64,000 nt of DNA, taken from contig NZ_CANMNP010000015.1 in NCBI RefSeq assembly GCF_947499295.1, positions 1 to 64,000 of the forward strand, given 5' to 3'. Of the stretch, positions 43,172 through 52,646 are shown in pieces (the first letter of the stretch is position 1; each line of letters starts with the position of its first letter). The stretch is from an uncultured Roseibium sp. (GTDB lineage Bacteria; Pseudomonadota; Alphaproteobacteria; Rhizobiales; Stappiaceae). Under the pieces are notes generated by a model. That model was not told the origin of the DNA, did no database searches, and saw only the letters and a program-made list of their open reading frames with translations. The position numbers were made by a program, and so were the translations under genes.

Positions 43172-44319
43172 CCGGCCTATCTGCCTACACCTGCAGCAGA
43201 ATTTTTGACGGCGACAACTTTCATAAAGATGCTGCGCTTCTTGTGGAAGGTGGACGCGTCAAGGCCATTGTGCCCCTTGGAGCGCTTCCGGCAGACCAGG
43301 TGAGAACCGACCTTGGCAACAGCACGCTGGTGCCGGGGTTTGTGGACCTTCAGGTCAATGGTGGCGGCGGGCTGATGCTGGGTGACGTGGACTGTGTGGA
43401 GGATATTGCGCGCATCTGTCACGCTCATCTGCAACTCGGAACAACCTCGCTGACCCCAACCTTGATCACTGACAGTCCTGAGGTCACACGCAGAGTTCTC
43501 AAGCTTGGAATAGAGGCGTGGGCGGAAGGTGTTCGTGGCTTCCATGGGCTGCATTTGGAAGGCCCTCATCTTTGTGCGGGCAGAAAAGGGGCACATGACG
43601 CCTCCCTGATCAGGCCGATAGAAGATGAGGACATGGATCTCTATCTTTATGCGGCCAGCCAATTGCCCTCTCTGATGATCACTGTCGCGCCGGAAACCGT
43701 AAGCCCCGAACAGATTAGCCGATTGGCCGGTGCTGGCATTCACGTCAGTCTGGGACATAGCGGCGCTTCTTATAAAGAGTGCTCAACAGCAGCAGAGGCT
43801 GGTGCAGCCTGTGTGACGCATCTGTTTAATGCCATGAGTCCGCTTCAACATCGTGAACCTGGGCTCGTCGGTGCCGCGCTTGATCTCGGCAGCTTGAGCG
43901 CGGGGCTGATAGCCGACGGTGTTCACGTTGATCCGGCAGCGATCAGAATAGCGCTTGAAGCCAAATCCGGACCGGGCCGCATATTCCTTGTAACAGATGC
44001 CATGTCTCAAACAGGCACCGACGTGACCTCGTTTCATCTCGGAGGGCGTGAAATCTTCAGGCAAGACGGCAGACTAACGCTCTCCGACGGAACGTTGGCA
44101 GGTGCCGATATCGATCTCCCAACTTCGGTTGCTTATCTCGTGGAAAGCGTTGGCGTAGATATTGAGACAGCGCTTTCCATGGCAACCAGCTTCCCGGCTG
44201 ACATTGTTGGCCGCCCCCTCGGACGGCTCAAGGTTGGGTGTCAGGCAGATTTTGTATGCCTCGACGACGACTTCAAGATTGTCGGTGTCTGGCTTTCCGG
44301 TCATGCTCTAGGCGAGTGA
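43168..44319 (+). CDS. nagA: N-acetylglucosamine-6-phosphate deacetylase
   Basis: A 383-residue amidohydrolase that deacetylates GlcNAc-6-phosphate. The metal ligand Glu is in LHLEGPHLCAGRKGAHD near residue 130, and the His ligands in VSLGHSGASY and VTHLFNAMSPL. The catalytic Asp lies in FLVTDAMSQTGTD. ATG overlaps the stop of the SIS gene by 4 nt. It completes the amino-sugar route after MurQ and the ROK kinase. Confidence 0.93.
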   Translation: MTGLSAYTCSRIFDGDNFHKDAALLVEGGRVKAIVPLGALPADQVRTDLGNSTLVPGFVDLQVNGGGGLMLGDVDCVEDIARICHAHLQLGTTSLTPTLITDSPEVTRRVLKLGIEAWAEGVRGFHGLHLEGPHLCAGRKGAHDASLIRPIEDEDMDLYLYAASQLPSLMITVAPETVSPEQISRLAGAGIHVSLGHSGASYKECSTAAEAGAACVTHLFNAMSPLQHREPGLVGAALDLGSLSAGLIADGVHVDPAAIRIALEAKSGPGRIFLVTDAMSQTGTDVTSFHLGGREIFRQDGRLTLSDGTLAGADIDLPTSVAYLVESVGVDIETALSMATSFPADIVGRPLGRLKVGCQADFVCLDDDFKIVGVWLSGHALGE

Positions 44320-44539
44320 CCGCCGCAGGCGTCCCAAGGCAGGCGACTGTGACAAAAGATCGTTCGTCTGTCTTCCAACCCACCACGTTTCAGCAAACCA
44401 CGATTCAATTCTGGGTTTCAGGCGACAGCCTTTGAAACGATTGAGACATGTCAATGTTGACAGTCGCTCGCCTTTGTACCCTCCCAATCGTTGCCTGCCG
44501 GCCGGTGGTCGCCAGTGTGTTCCAATCGGGGGAGAGGTC

Positions 44540-45097
44540 TTGTTCCAGGTACGATTTCATGGCCGGGGCGGCCAGGGCGTGGTTACCGCCGCCGAACTCC
44601 TGTCCATCGCGGCATTCAATGAGGGTAAGCACGCGCAGGCGTTTCCGAGCTTCGGATCGGAGCGAATGGGTGCGCCTGTCGTTTCCTACTGCCGAATTGC
44701 AAACACGGAAATACGGTCACGCGAACCCGTATCCCAACCTGATGCTCTCGTTATACAGGACCCGACACTTATTCACTCAGTTGACTTGTTCGCGGGTCTC
44801 AATGGTCAAGGCTATGTCTTGATTAACTCCCAGCAATCCTTCGAAGAGTTGGGAATTGACGATTTTGCCTCCGGGTTTCCGCACAACCACTTTCGGGATG
44901 TTGGAGCCAGCGAGATTGCCCGGAAACATATCGGACGACCACTTCCCAACGCAGCGCTGCTAGGCAGCCTCGCAGCGATGAGCGGTGAGGTGTCTATTGA
45001 AGCCGTCGAACAGGCAATTTCCCAAAAGTTTCCAGGGCAGGTTGGTGCCGCCAATATCGCGGCCGCACGCGAGGCCTACGACGTCGCCGTTGGATAG
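44540..45097 (+). CDS. 2-oxoacid:acceptor oxidoreductase, gamma subunit
   Basis: A protein of about 185 residues, gamma subunit of the PFOR/KGOR family (FQVRFHGRGGQGVVTAAELL at the start, FPSFGSERMGAPV near residue 40). No ATG fits the family start. TTG at 44540 behind GGGGAGAGG is the best candidate. It is the first gene of gamma-alpha-beta-flavoprotein. The substrate (pyruvate, 2-oxoglutarate, oxalate or an indole/branched-chain oxoacid) is not decided by sequence. Confidence 0.88.
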   Translation: MFQVRFHGRGGQGVVTAAELLSIAAFNEGKHAQAFPSFGSERMGAPVVSYCRIANTEIRSREPVSQPDALVIQDPTLIHSVDLFAGLNGQGYVLINSQQSFEELGIDDFASGFPHNHFRDVGASEIARKHIGRPLPNAALLGSLAAMSGEVSIEAVEQAISQKFPGQVGAANIAAAREAYDVAVG

Positions 45098-45108
45098 GAG
45101 AGGGTGAT

Positions 45109-46374
45109 ATGCTCAAACAGATTGAAGGATCCGCCGCTGTTGCACAGGCCGTTGCGCTTTGTCGCCCGGAGGTTGTATGCGCCTATCCGATTACGCCACA
45201 GACCCACATAGTTGAAAGTGTCGGAGAGCTTGTTAAATCCGGGGAACTGAAAAACTGTGAATACATAAATGTTGAATCTGAATTCGCCGCGCTCTCCGTC
45301 GCAATAGGCGCATCAGCAGCTGGTGCGCGGGCCTATACCGCGACCGCCAGCCAGGGACTATTGTTCATGGCAGAAGCTGTCTACAACGCTTCTGGTCTTG
45401 GTTTGCCAATCGTTATGACACTCGGCAACCGCGCCATCGGTGCACCGATAAACATCTGGAACGATCACACAGACGCGATGTCAATGAAGGATGCAGGCTG
45501 GATCCAGCTTTTCGCGGAAACCAACCAGGAAGCGGCTGACCTGCACATTCAGGCTTTCAGGCTGGCGGAAGAACTCAGCTGTCCGGTCATGGTCTGCATG
45601 GACGGATTTATCCTGACCCATGCCTATGAGCGCGTTGATATTCCGACCCAGAAAGAGGTCGACGCTTTCCTTCCGCCCTACGAACCCGTGCAAGTTCTTG
45701 ACCCCGCAGATCCTTATTCGATCGGTGCCATGGTTGGGCCGGAGGCTTTTACGGAAGTTCGCTACCTGGCACATCGCAAGCAAATGCAGGCGCTCGATCT
45801 CATTCCGCAGATTGGAACCATTTTCAAGGAAGTGTTTGGCCGGGCGTCCGGCGGCCTGTTGCATTCCTATAGGGCGGAGGACGCGGAGACCATTTTTGTG
45901 GCAATGGGGTCGGTCAATGGAACCATCAAGGAGGTCGTCGATGCCGAACGGGAGACCGGTTCGAGCGTCGGATCGGTGTCAATCTGTTCGTTCCGCCCGT
46001 TCCCGCTTGAGGAGCTGAAGAATGCGCTGCAAAGCGCTAAGCGGGTCGTCGTGATCGAAAAGAGCCTGGCTCCCGGCCTTGGTGGCGTACTCGCATCAAA
46101 CGTCCGCATGGCGCTCAGAGAAGTTCCACTTCCGGTGCAAACTGTCATTGCCGGGCTCGGAGGCAGGGCGATCACCATGATAGGCATTTCTGAAGTGTTA
46201 CGGGCTGCCGAGAGCGGATCTCTGCCAGATGTGACTTTCCTGGGCCTGGAGCAAGCTGTCATTGACCGGGAAATTGCACGGTCCGCGGAGATGAGACATG
46301 CCGGGCCGACGGCTGAAGGAATACTGAAAGCCATTCAAAATCGCCCGGCTGCAGAGCGGAGTAGAGCGTCATGA
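45109..46374 (+). CDS. 2-oxoacid:acceptor oxidoreductase, alpha subunit
   Basis: A 421-residue subunit that carries the pyrimidine-side thiamine diphosphate and CoA domains. CAYPITPQTHIVE near residue 25 is the family hallmark, YINVESEFAALSVAIGASAA follows near 47, and TASQGLLFMAEAVYNASGL near 82. It starts 11 nt after the gamma gene and overlaps the beta gene by 4 nt. Confidence 0.92.
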   Translation: MLKQIEGSAAVAQAVALCRPEVVCAYPITPQTHIVESVGELVKSGELKNCEYINVESEFAALSVAIGASAAGARAYTATASQGLLFMAEAVYNASGLGLPIVMTLGNRAIGAPINIWNDHTDAMSMKDAGWIQLFAETNQEAADLHIQAFRLAEELSCPVMVCMDGFILTHAYERVDIPTQKEVDAFLPPYEPVQVLDPADPYSIGAMVGPEAFTEVRYLAHRKQMQALDLIPQIGTIFKEVFGRASGGLLHSYRAEDAETIFVAMGSVNGTIKEVVDAERETGSSVGSVSICSFRPFPLEELKNALQSAKRVVVIEKSLAPGLGGVLASNVRMALREVPLPVQTVIAGLGGRAITMIGISEVLRAAESGSLPDVTFLGLEQAVIDREIARSAEMRHAGPTAEGILKAIQNRPAAERSRAS

Positions 46375-47390
46375 GCGAAGAAACAGCCCTGCAAAGGGTG
46401 AAATTCTACCAGACCGGGACACATACCGTCGGCAATCGCTTGATGGATGAGGACAAGCGAAGCGTACAATCCTCAATCGACCGCTCGAACGCGATAACGT
46501 CCGGACACCGGGCCTGCCAGGGATGCGGCGAAGCTCTGGGCGCACGTTTTGCCCTGGATGCAGCCATGCGTTCCTGCGACGGCAATATGGTAGCGGTAAA
46601 TGCCACCGGATGCCTGGAAGTGTTCACGACACCTTATCCCGAAACCTCGTGGCAGATCCCCTGGATCCACTCCCTGTTTGGCAATGCACCTGCGGTCGCA
46701 ACAGGTGTTTCAGCTGCCATGCGGCGGAAGGGCAGAGCCAAGACCAAAGTGATTGCGCAAGGCGGAGACGGTGGAACGACGGATATCGGCTTTGGCTGCC
46801 TGTCGGGAATGTTCGAGCGAAATGATGATGTGCTCTACATTTGTTACGACAATCAGGCCTACATGAACACCGGAGTACAGCGATCGTCGGCGACGCCGCC
46901 AACGGCACGAACGGCAACGACGCCCGCCGTCGGGGATGCTCCGGGCAATGTGTTCGGCACAGGCAAGAATTTGCCCTTGATCGCGATGGCACACAACATT
47001 CCCTATGTGGCGACCGCTACAGTTGCAGATCTGCACGACCTTGAAACCAAGGTGACACGTGCCATGAATATGTCCGGGTCGCGATACATCCATGTGCTTG
47101 TGACATGCCCGCTCGGTTGGGGATCTGCGACGAACCATACGATATTGCTTGCGAGACTTGCCGTTGAGAGCGGTTTGTTTCCGCTTATCGAGGCAGAAAA
47201 CGGGGCTGTCGTTAGAACGCAAAAGATCCGCAAAAAGGTCCCGGTCGAAGACTACCTGAAACTTCAGAAACGGTTCGCGCATCTGTTTAAGAAAGACCAT
47301 GAAGATGTTGACCGAATAGCCGCAATACAGCGAATGGCTGACGCAAACATCGACCGTTTCAATCTGTTGGGGGAAAGGACGGCGCCATGA
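46371..47390 (+). CDS. 2-oxoacid:acceptor oxidoreductase, beta subunit
   Basis: A 339-residue thiamine diphosphate subunit. The GDG...NN-type cofactor motif is seen as GGDGGTTDIGFGCL followed by YDNQAYMNTGVQRS near residues 130-170. Cys residues at the N-terminus (HRACQGCGEA) and later (NATGCLE, LVTCPLGWG) fit the [4Fe-4S] ligands of PorB. It overlaps the flavoprotein gene by 4 nt. Confidence 0.92.
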   Translation: MSEETALQRVKFYQTGTHTVGNRLMDEDKRSVQSSIDRSNAITSGHRACQGCGEALGARFALDAAMRSCDGNMVAVNATGCLEVFTTPYPETSWQIPWIHSLFGNAPAVATGVSAAMRRKGRAKTKVIAQGGDGGTTDIGFGCLSGMFERNDDVLYICYDNQAYMNTGVQRSSATPPTARTATTPAVGDAPGNVFGTGKNLPLIAMAHNIPYVATATVADLHDLETKVTRAMNMSGSRYIHVLVTCPLGWGSATNHTILLARLAVESGLFPLIEAENGAVVRTQKIRKKVPVEDYLKLQKRFAHLFKKDHEDVDRIAAIQRMADANIDRFNLLGERTAP

Positions 47391-49024
47391 CACACGATTT
47401 GCCATTTGCCATAACACTTGATCCGAGCACCAGCCTGGCCAACAAGACAGGCTCCTGGCGAACCGAACGCCCCGTCTATCTGGATCGGCTTCCGCCGTGC
47501 AATCACACATGCCCGGCAGGCGAGAATATTCAAAAGTGGTTGTTTCATGCCGAAGAAGGCGATTATGAGCGAGCCTTTCAGGTGATCATGGAAGACAACC
47601 CCATGCCTGGTGTTATGGGACGGGTCTGCTACCACACCTGCGAAACGGCCTGTAACCGCGGGCAGCTGGACGAACCCGTTGCAATTCACGCCATAGAGAG
47701 ATTTCTCGGTCGCATGGCCTTTGAAAAGGGGTGGATGCCCAGGTTTTCGGCGCCGGATACAGGAAAGAAGGTTCTTGTCGTTGGCGCGGGACCGAGCGGG
47801 TTGAGTGCAGCTTATCATCTGCGTCGTTTCGGCCATGACGTGACGATCCGTGAGGCTGGTCCGATGGCGGGTGGCATGATGCGGTTCGGAATTCCCAAAT
47901 ATCGCTTGCCACGAGATGATTTGGATTATGAGATCCAGCGAATTCTGAATACCGGCGTCCAATTGGAGCTCAACAAAAAGGTGGAAGACATCGAAGCGGC
48001 CTTCGAGAACGAGGGCTTTGATGCGGTATTCGTGGCCGTCGGTGCGCATCTGGCAAAACGAATTGATATTCCCGCACACGCAGCCGGAAAGATCCTGGAT
48101 GCGGTCAGCGTTTTGAAGGAAATGGAGACGGGTGGCGAGCCCCCGAAACTTGGGCGACGCGTGATCGTCTATGGTGGCGGTAACACTGCGATGGATGTCG
48201 CTCGAACTGCCAAGCGACTTGGTGTTGACGAAAGCATGATTGTTTACAGGCGTTCTCGCAAGGAAATGCCCGCGCATGACTTTGAGGCCACGGAGGCCGA
48301 GGACGAAGGCGTTCTGATGCACTGGTTGCGAACGATCAAAGAGGTTGATGGCACCAGCGTTACTGTCGAAAAGATGGAGATTGACGAAAACGGCCGTCCC
48401 CAACCGACAGGTGAATTTGAAACCATCGAAGCCGACACTCTCATTTTGGCGCTCGGCCAGGATGTCGATACTAGCTTTCTGGAGAGAGTTGAGGGTGTTG
48501 AGATCGCCAGAGATGGCGTTGTAACGGTCAATGCCCAGATGATGACGGGTCGAGCAGGTCTCTTTGCAGGCGGTGACATGGTGCCGGCCGAACGGACCGT
48601 AACGGTTGGTGTGGGACACGGAAAAAAAGCTGCCCGCAATATCGATGCCTGGCTTGGCGGAAAGACCTACCAACCCCCTTTGAAGGCTGAGCTCGCCGGA
48701 TTTGAGAACATCAATCCCTGGTATTATGACGATGCGCCGCAAAGCAAGCAGGAGCAGCTTGATCCTGTACGCAGGCAAACCGGCTTTGAGGAAGTACTGA
48801 AAGGTCTGACCGAAGACAATGCGCTTTACGAGGCGCGGCGGTGTCTGTCTTGTGGCAATTGTTTCGAGTGTGACAATTGCTACGGCATCTGTCCCGACAA
48901 CGCGGTCGTGAAACTCGGGCCAGGCAATCGGTTCGAATTTAACTACGACTATTGCAAGGGTTGCGGTATGTGCGCCTTTGAATGCCCATGCGGGGCCATC
49001 AAAATGGTGCAAGAAGGCAGTTAG
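47387..49024 (+). CDS. GltD-like FAD/NAD(P) oxidoreductase with C-terminal 2[4Fe-4S] domain
   Basis: A 545-residue flavo-iron-sulfur protein, probably the electron acceptor of the adjacent oxoacid oxidoreductase. An N-terminal Cys cluster (CNHTCPAGENIQKW, VCYHTCETACNRGQL) precedes an FAD fold (VVGAGPSGLSAAYHLRRFG near residue 130) and an NAD(P) fold (VIYGGGNTAMDVARTA near 262). The C-terminus has two ferredoxin motifs, CLSCGNCFECDNCYGICP and CKGCGMCAFECPCG. It likely passes electrons to NAD(P)+, replacing PorD ferredoxin. Confidence 0.9.
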   Translation: MTHDLPFAITLDPSTSLANKTGSWRTERPVYLDRLPPCNHTCPAGENIQKWLFHAEEGDYERAFQVIMEDNPMPGVMGRVCYHTCETACNRGQLDEPVAIHAIERFLGRMAFEKGWMPRFSAPDTGKKVLVVGAGPSGLSAAYHLRRFGHDVTIREAGPMAGGMMRFGIPKYRLPRDDLDYEIQRILNTGVQLELNKKVEDIEAAFENEGFDAVFVAVGAHLAKRIDIPAHAAGKILDAVSVLKEMETGGEPPKLGRRVIVYGGGNTAMDVARTAKRLGVDESMIVYRRSRKEMPAHDFEATEAEDEGVLMHWLRTIKEVDGTSVTVEKMEIDENGRPQPTGEFETIEADTLILALGQDVDTSFLERVEGVEIARDGVVTVNAQMMTGRAGLFAGGDMVPAERTVTVGVGHGKKAARNIDAWLGGKTYQPPLKAELAGFENINPWYYDDAPQSKQEQLDPVRRQTGFEEVLKGLTEDNALYEARRCLSCGNCFECDNCYGICPDNAVVKLGPGNRFEFNYDYCKGCGMCAFECPCGAIKMVQEGS

Positions 49025-49188
49025 ATAGGGACAATCGCGACCGGCAGGCGCACGGCTTGAAAGGCATATAGCTATATTGGATTGCACGTGTCGCGACGGA
49101 TTGGGTCTTGCGCACAAGGTGCTAAGGTTGTTCCCTCGCAATCGTGCGGGGTATTTCCGCCACGCAGACACTGCTCCGGAGCATGCTG

Positions 49189-51240
49189 ATGCCACGCTGT
49201 CTTTCTCATGCTGTTTACATTTTGGTTCTGTGCTTTGCCGGCCTCATTGCCGGGCAGGTGAAGGCATCACCTGACAAAGCGCTCGAACATGTTGTCTCGG
49301 TGTTGCCCGTGTGGCCTGGACACGACCAGGGCGGGCAGGGTGCACGACCTGGCCAAGCGCCTGAAGGCAGTGGGGTGGTTCTGCGTGAGGGTGTGATTGC
49401 AACGGCCTGGCATGTCGTGGAACCGGCCCGGCGCATCGATGTCCGATTGCACGACGGTCGCATAATCCCTGCACGGCTTATGGCGCATGATGCTTCCACT
49501 GACATTGCGCTTTTGAAAGTTGAAGAGAAGCTGCAGCCAATTGCAACCGCGCCGCCACCTAACTTGGTTCAACCGGTTTGCGCGATTGGTAACGCCTTCG
49601 GTCTGGGACTGTCGTTCACATGCGGCGTTGTCTCCGCCAAGGGTATCAGCAATGCTGGTTTCAACGAAATCGAAGACTTTGTGCAAACGGACGCGACTGC
49701 AAATCCAGGCTCTTCTGGTGGCGCGCTTGTTGACACCGACGGCAGGTTGGTCGGAATGATGTCAGCGATTTTCGCTTCAGGTTCCGACACGAACATCGGT
49801 ATGAACTTTGCCATTTCGACAGAGCTTTTGTTGCGTGTTGCAGAAGCTTTGATTGATACGGGTCAGGTTGGGTTTCAGGATGCTGGCTGGCAGCTTGCAA
49901 GAACGGACCGCACCGCTGCTGCGTTGGTTGCCGCACCTGTCGTTCGTATTGTTCGATCGGATGGAGCTGCCAAACTGGCCGGGATAGAGGTCGGCGATTT
50001 AATCCTGGAAATTGGCAATCGCAGGGTCCGGACACCTCACGATGCGAAGACAGCTGTTGCTTTAATTCCCAAAGTGCAACGAAAGGTCCAGGTACGGTAT
50101 CGCCGGGGCGACGATGACCATGTCGCGACACTTTCGTTTGAGACCCCAGACCCGCCTAAGGTTTCCAACGTTGATACAGAGCCTTCACACGACGTTGACT
50201 GTCCGCATCCTTCGGATGTTTGCAAGTTGAGACAAGCAGTATTTCCGATCTCAAGCTTTGACCCGGTCGGCAGCGCCACACGCATCGCTGAAGATCTGCT
50301 GGTGACCAACCGGCACGTGGTAGGAGATCAAACCGAGGCAATCGTTCACACGCCAAATGGCCCACTGAATGCCCAGCTTGTACCTTCTGCATATGAAGGT
50401 GATCTCGTTCTTCTTGAAGTGGAGAACCTTCCGGATACGGGTGTCATTCCAAATCTCGACGTTCAAGCCGAAACCACAAGCCAGTACTTGGTGGTCGGTG
50501 CCGATATTGCCCGAAAGGAAGTGCGGGTTTTCGAACCTGGTGATCTCATCGCGAGGCCTGAGGAAAACGCGAAACTGGGCCGGCTTCATGTTCGCGCTCA
50601 TATGCAGCCAGGTGTAAGCGGCGGTGCTCTCGTCACCGCAACCGGTGCTTTGGCTGGTATCGCCGTGGGCGGAGGAGACGGACGCTTTGAAGCCATACCA
50701 CTGGCAGATGTTCATAAACTCTTGGCTCTCAGGGACGACAGAGACGCGATCCGATTGACAGAAAGCCTTGGTGCCGACTTTGTAGCGTGCGAAGAAGCGA
50801 TGGAAAATGCAGTCGCTCAAACTGTCCAAGACGTTGTTCTGACGGCCGTAGCAGACACCTGTTCAAACTCCACCAACCACGGACAAATGTTGAAAGCCGG
50901 CCGGATCCTCGCGCAATCCGGCGCTTTTGAGCAAGCAATACGCCTTCATGGCGAAGCCGCCGAACAAGTGCCGAATTCGATAAATTCCAGAATGTCACTC
51001 CTGGTATCGCTGCAATTGGCAGGACGTTTTGAAGACATGACTGAACATGCGCGGCGTTTGATGGAATTGGCCCCCGATGATCCTCAGGCTCTAAGGTTTT
51101 CCATTCAGTCAGGGGTCTGGGGCAATGAACCGGAACTGGCCGAGGAAGGCTATCAGGCGTTGTTGAAGGCTGACCCTAGGCAGGCACAGGCTGCGCGGCG
51201 GTTTATTGACAATGCTCCGCCGGCGCCGCAGCGCCGCTGA
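49189..51240 (+). CDS. Exported tandem trypsin-like protease with PDZ and TPR
   Basis: A 683-residue exported protein. ATG 49189 follows GGAGC by 8 nt and gives a signal peptide (YILVLCFAGLIAGQ). The first protease domain has His-75 (ATAWHVV), Asp-105 (DASTDIALLKV) and Ser-176 (NPGSSGGALV). A PDZ domain follows near residues 260-325 (KLAGIEVGDLILEIGNRRV). A second protease domain has His (VTNRHVV), Asp (YEGDLVLLEV) and Ser (PGVSGGALV). The C-terminus holds TPR-like helices (ARRLMELAPDDPQALRFS). Quality control or processing at the cell envelope is inferred. It is convergent with a subtilase, stops 2 nt apart. Confidence 0.85.
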   Translation: MPRCLSHAVYILVLCFAGLIAGQVKASPDKALEHVVSVLPVWPGHDQGGQGARPGQAPEGSGVVLREGVIATAWHVVEPARRIDVRLHDGRIIPARLMAHDASTDIALLKVEEKLQPIATAPPPNLVQPVCAIGNAFGLGLSFTCGVVSAKGISNAGFNEIEDFVQTDATANPGSSGGALVDTDGRLVGMMSAIFASGSDTNIGMNFAISTELLLRVAEALIDTGQVGFQDAGWQLARTDRTAAALVAAPVVRIVRSDGAAKLAGIEVGDLILEIGNRRVRTPHDAKTAVALIPKVQRKVQVRYRRGDDDHVATLSFETPDPPKVSNVDTEPSHDVDCPHPSDVCKLRQAVFPISSFDPVGSATRIAEDLLVTNRHVVGDQTEAIVHTPNGPLNAQLVPSAYEGDLVLLEVENLPDTGVIPNLDVQAETTSQYLVVGADIARKEVRVFEPGDLIARPEENAKLGRLHVRAHMQPGVSGGALVTATGALAGIAVGGGDGRFEAIPLADVHKLLALRDDRDAIRLTESLGADFVACEEAMENAVAQTVQDVVLTAVADTCSNSTNHGQMLKAGRILAQSGAFEQAIRLHGEAAEQVPNSINSRMSLLVSLQLAGRFEDMTEHARRLMELAPDDPQALRFSIQSGVWGNEPELAEEGYQALLKADPRQAQAARRFIDNAPPAPQRR

Positions 51241-51242
51241 CT

Positions 51243-52562
51243 TTAATCAAGGGTGGGGTCAGGTATCCACCCGGCGGAGACAGCGTCGCGGGTTTCGAAG
51301 GGCGAAGGCGTTGCAAGTGCCATTATGCGGGCCTTTAGGTCTTTGGCCGATAATTCTGGATCTTTTCGAAGCAGTCTTGCGGCCAGAGCAGCAAGTCTTG
51401 GAACGGCATAGCTCGACCCGGATGAAACACCGGAAGCACCGCGAAAGTCTGTTACCGTCAGGTTCTCGGCGGGAAGCATTATATCGACAGTGTTGCGGCC
51501 CCAGTTTGAACCTGACGCCAACCTACCAAAGTTGTCAGCTGACGTGACGGTTATGATGTTCTCAAGCGGAAGTGCTGCTGGATAGACCGGCGCTTGATCG
51601 ATGTTTCTCCCATTGTTTCCAGCCGATACGATGGCGAGAATGTTCTGGTCTTTCAACGCGTTGGCAAAGCCGTTCCAGTCGTCCGGATTGTTGCTCCCGA
51701 GGGGCATGGCCAGAATTCTGATTTGGTCATTTGCAGCTCTTTGCACGATATCAGCCATACGGTTCATATCCGGCCTTGGATACCGATAAGGCACGAGCGC
51801 TGCAAAAGGTGCTTCTTGCGCCAGGATCGAGGCAACGGCTGTTCCGTGGCGGATGGGCAAGAATGCACCCCTGGAGGTGTCCCCGTCGTAAGGCCAGGGG
51901 TCCAGGTCCCAAAAGTCGTAACCAATGGGAACACCGTTCAAATCGCGCGCAAGTCGGTCGCGAAACAGGGGCAGGTCATAGGCCAGTCCTGAATCGACAA
52001 GGGCAACCCGAACTCCGCCTGGATCAGACCCTGAAGGCCAGGGAGCCTGGAGCGTTTCACTCCATCTCAGTGTTTCCAGATCGCCGTCCAGCTGATCGAG
52101 AAAGATCCATGGGTTAGCACCGTGACGAATTGCGCGTCCTGATTGAATGACGCAATTGCCGTCAGCAATTGCCAGTAGGCGCGGCTGTAACTTAACACCA
52201 TCTGCTTTGGAGTAGCTGGCGCGAAACTGTCGGGTCAGACCGTTTATCAGGCGAGACTCCAGTTTAAGCTCATCGCCTTCTGGTAAAGCCAAACGGATCG
52301 TTATTCGCACTGGGGAATGGCTGTTCGGCTGTCGTTTTTCGTTCAACAGCCAGCTTTGCGGTACAATTTCCTGAATTTCCAACCCGCTCAGCTGCGGTTT
52401 GCCGCAGACTTTCGCAACAGCTTGTCGAACCCAGTCGACGGGCCTGAGCTGTTCTCGTTCTGTAGTTTGTGCAGAGACGGACGAGCAAACACTCATATAA
52501 ACGGCAATCAGGAACCCAACGCCTGTAGTGCCAACTCCATTCATGTGTTGCCCGTGTTTCAC
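51243..52562 (-). CDS. Exported subtilisin-like serine protease (S8)
   Basis: A 439-residue protease. GTG 52562 with AAGG upstream is the chosen start; ATG 52544 is also possible. A signal peptide (TTGVGFLIAVYMSVCSSVSA) leads to an unusual N-terminal region of about 150 residues before the S8 domain. The triad is complete: Asp in VALVDSGLA near residue 185, His in RHGTAVASIL near 235, Ser in SGSSYAVPRLAAL near 380, with the oxyanion Asn in SAGNNGRN. Its substrate is unknown; pairing with the tandem protease suggests joint action. Confidence 0.85.
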   Translation of the reverse strand: MKHGQHMNGVGTTGVGFLIAVYMSVCSSVSAQTTEREQLRPVDWVRQAVAKVCGKPQLSGLEIQEIVPQSWLLNEKRQPNSHSPVRITIRLALPEGDELKLESRLINGLTRQFRASYSKADGVKLQPRLLAIADGNCVIQSGRAIRHGANPWIFLDQLDGDLETLRWSETLQAPWPSGSDPGGVRVALVDSGLAYDLPLFRDRLARDLNGVPIGYDFWDLDPWPYDGDTSRGAFLPIRHGTAVASILAQEAPFAALVPYRYPRPDMNRMADIVQRAANDQIRILAMPLGSNNPDDWNGFANALKDQNILAIVSAGNNGRNIDQAPVYPAALPLENIITVTSADNFGRLASGSNWGRNTVDIMLPAENLTVTDFRGASGVSSGSSYAVPRLAALAARLLRKDPELSAKDLKARIMALATPSPFETRDAVSAGWIPDPTLD

Positions 52563-52646
52563 GCTGGACCTTTGGAAACTGAAAGCCTCGCTCCATAAAT
52601 AGATCAGCTGGCTCTGCTATCAAAACCAGACTTCGTTGGTGCACTT

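Noticed and set aside
46710-47510. 266-codon minus-strand frame
   Set aside because: Antisense to the beta subunit of the oxoacid oxidoreductase and crosses into the next gene.
47264-49195. 643-codon open frame on the minus strand opposite the GltD-like gene
   Set aside because: It is antisense to a gene with clear FAD, NAD(P) and [4Fe-4S] motifs, its product shows no domain, and it crosses gene borders. Codon bias of the real gene explains it.
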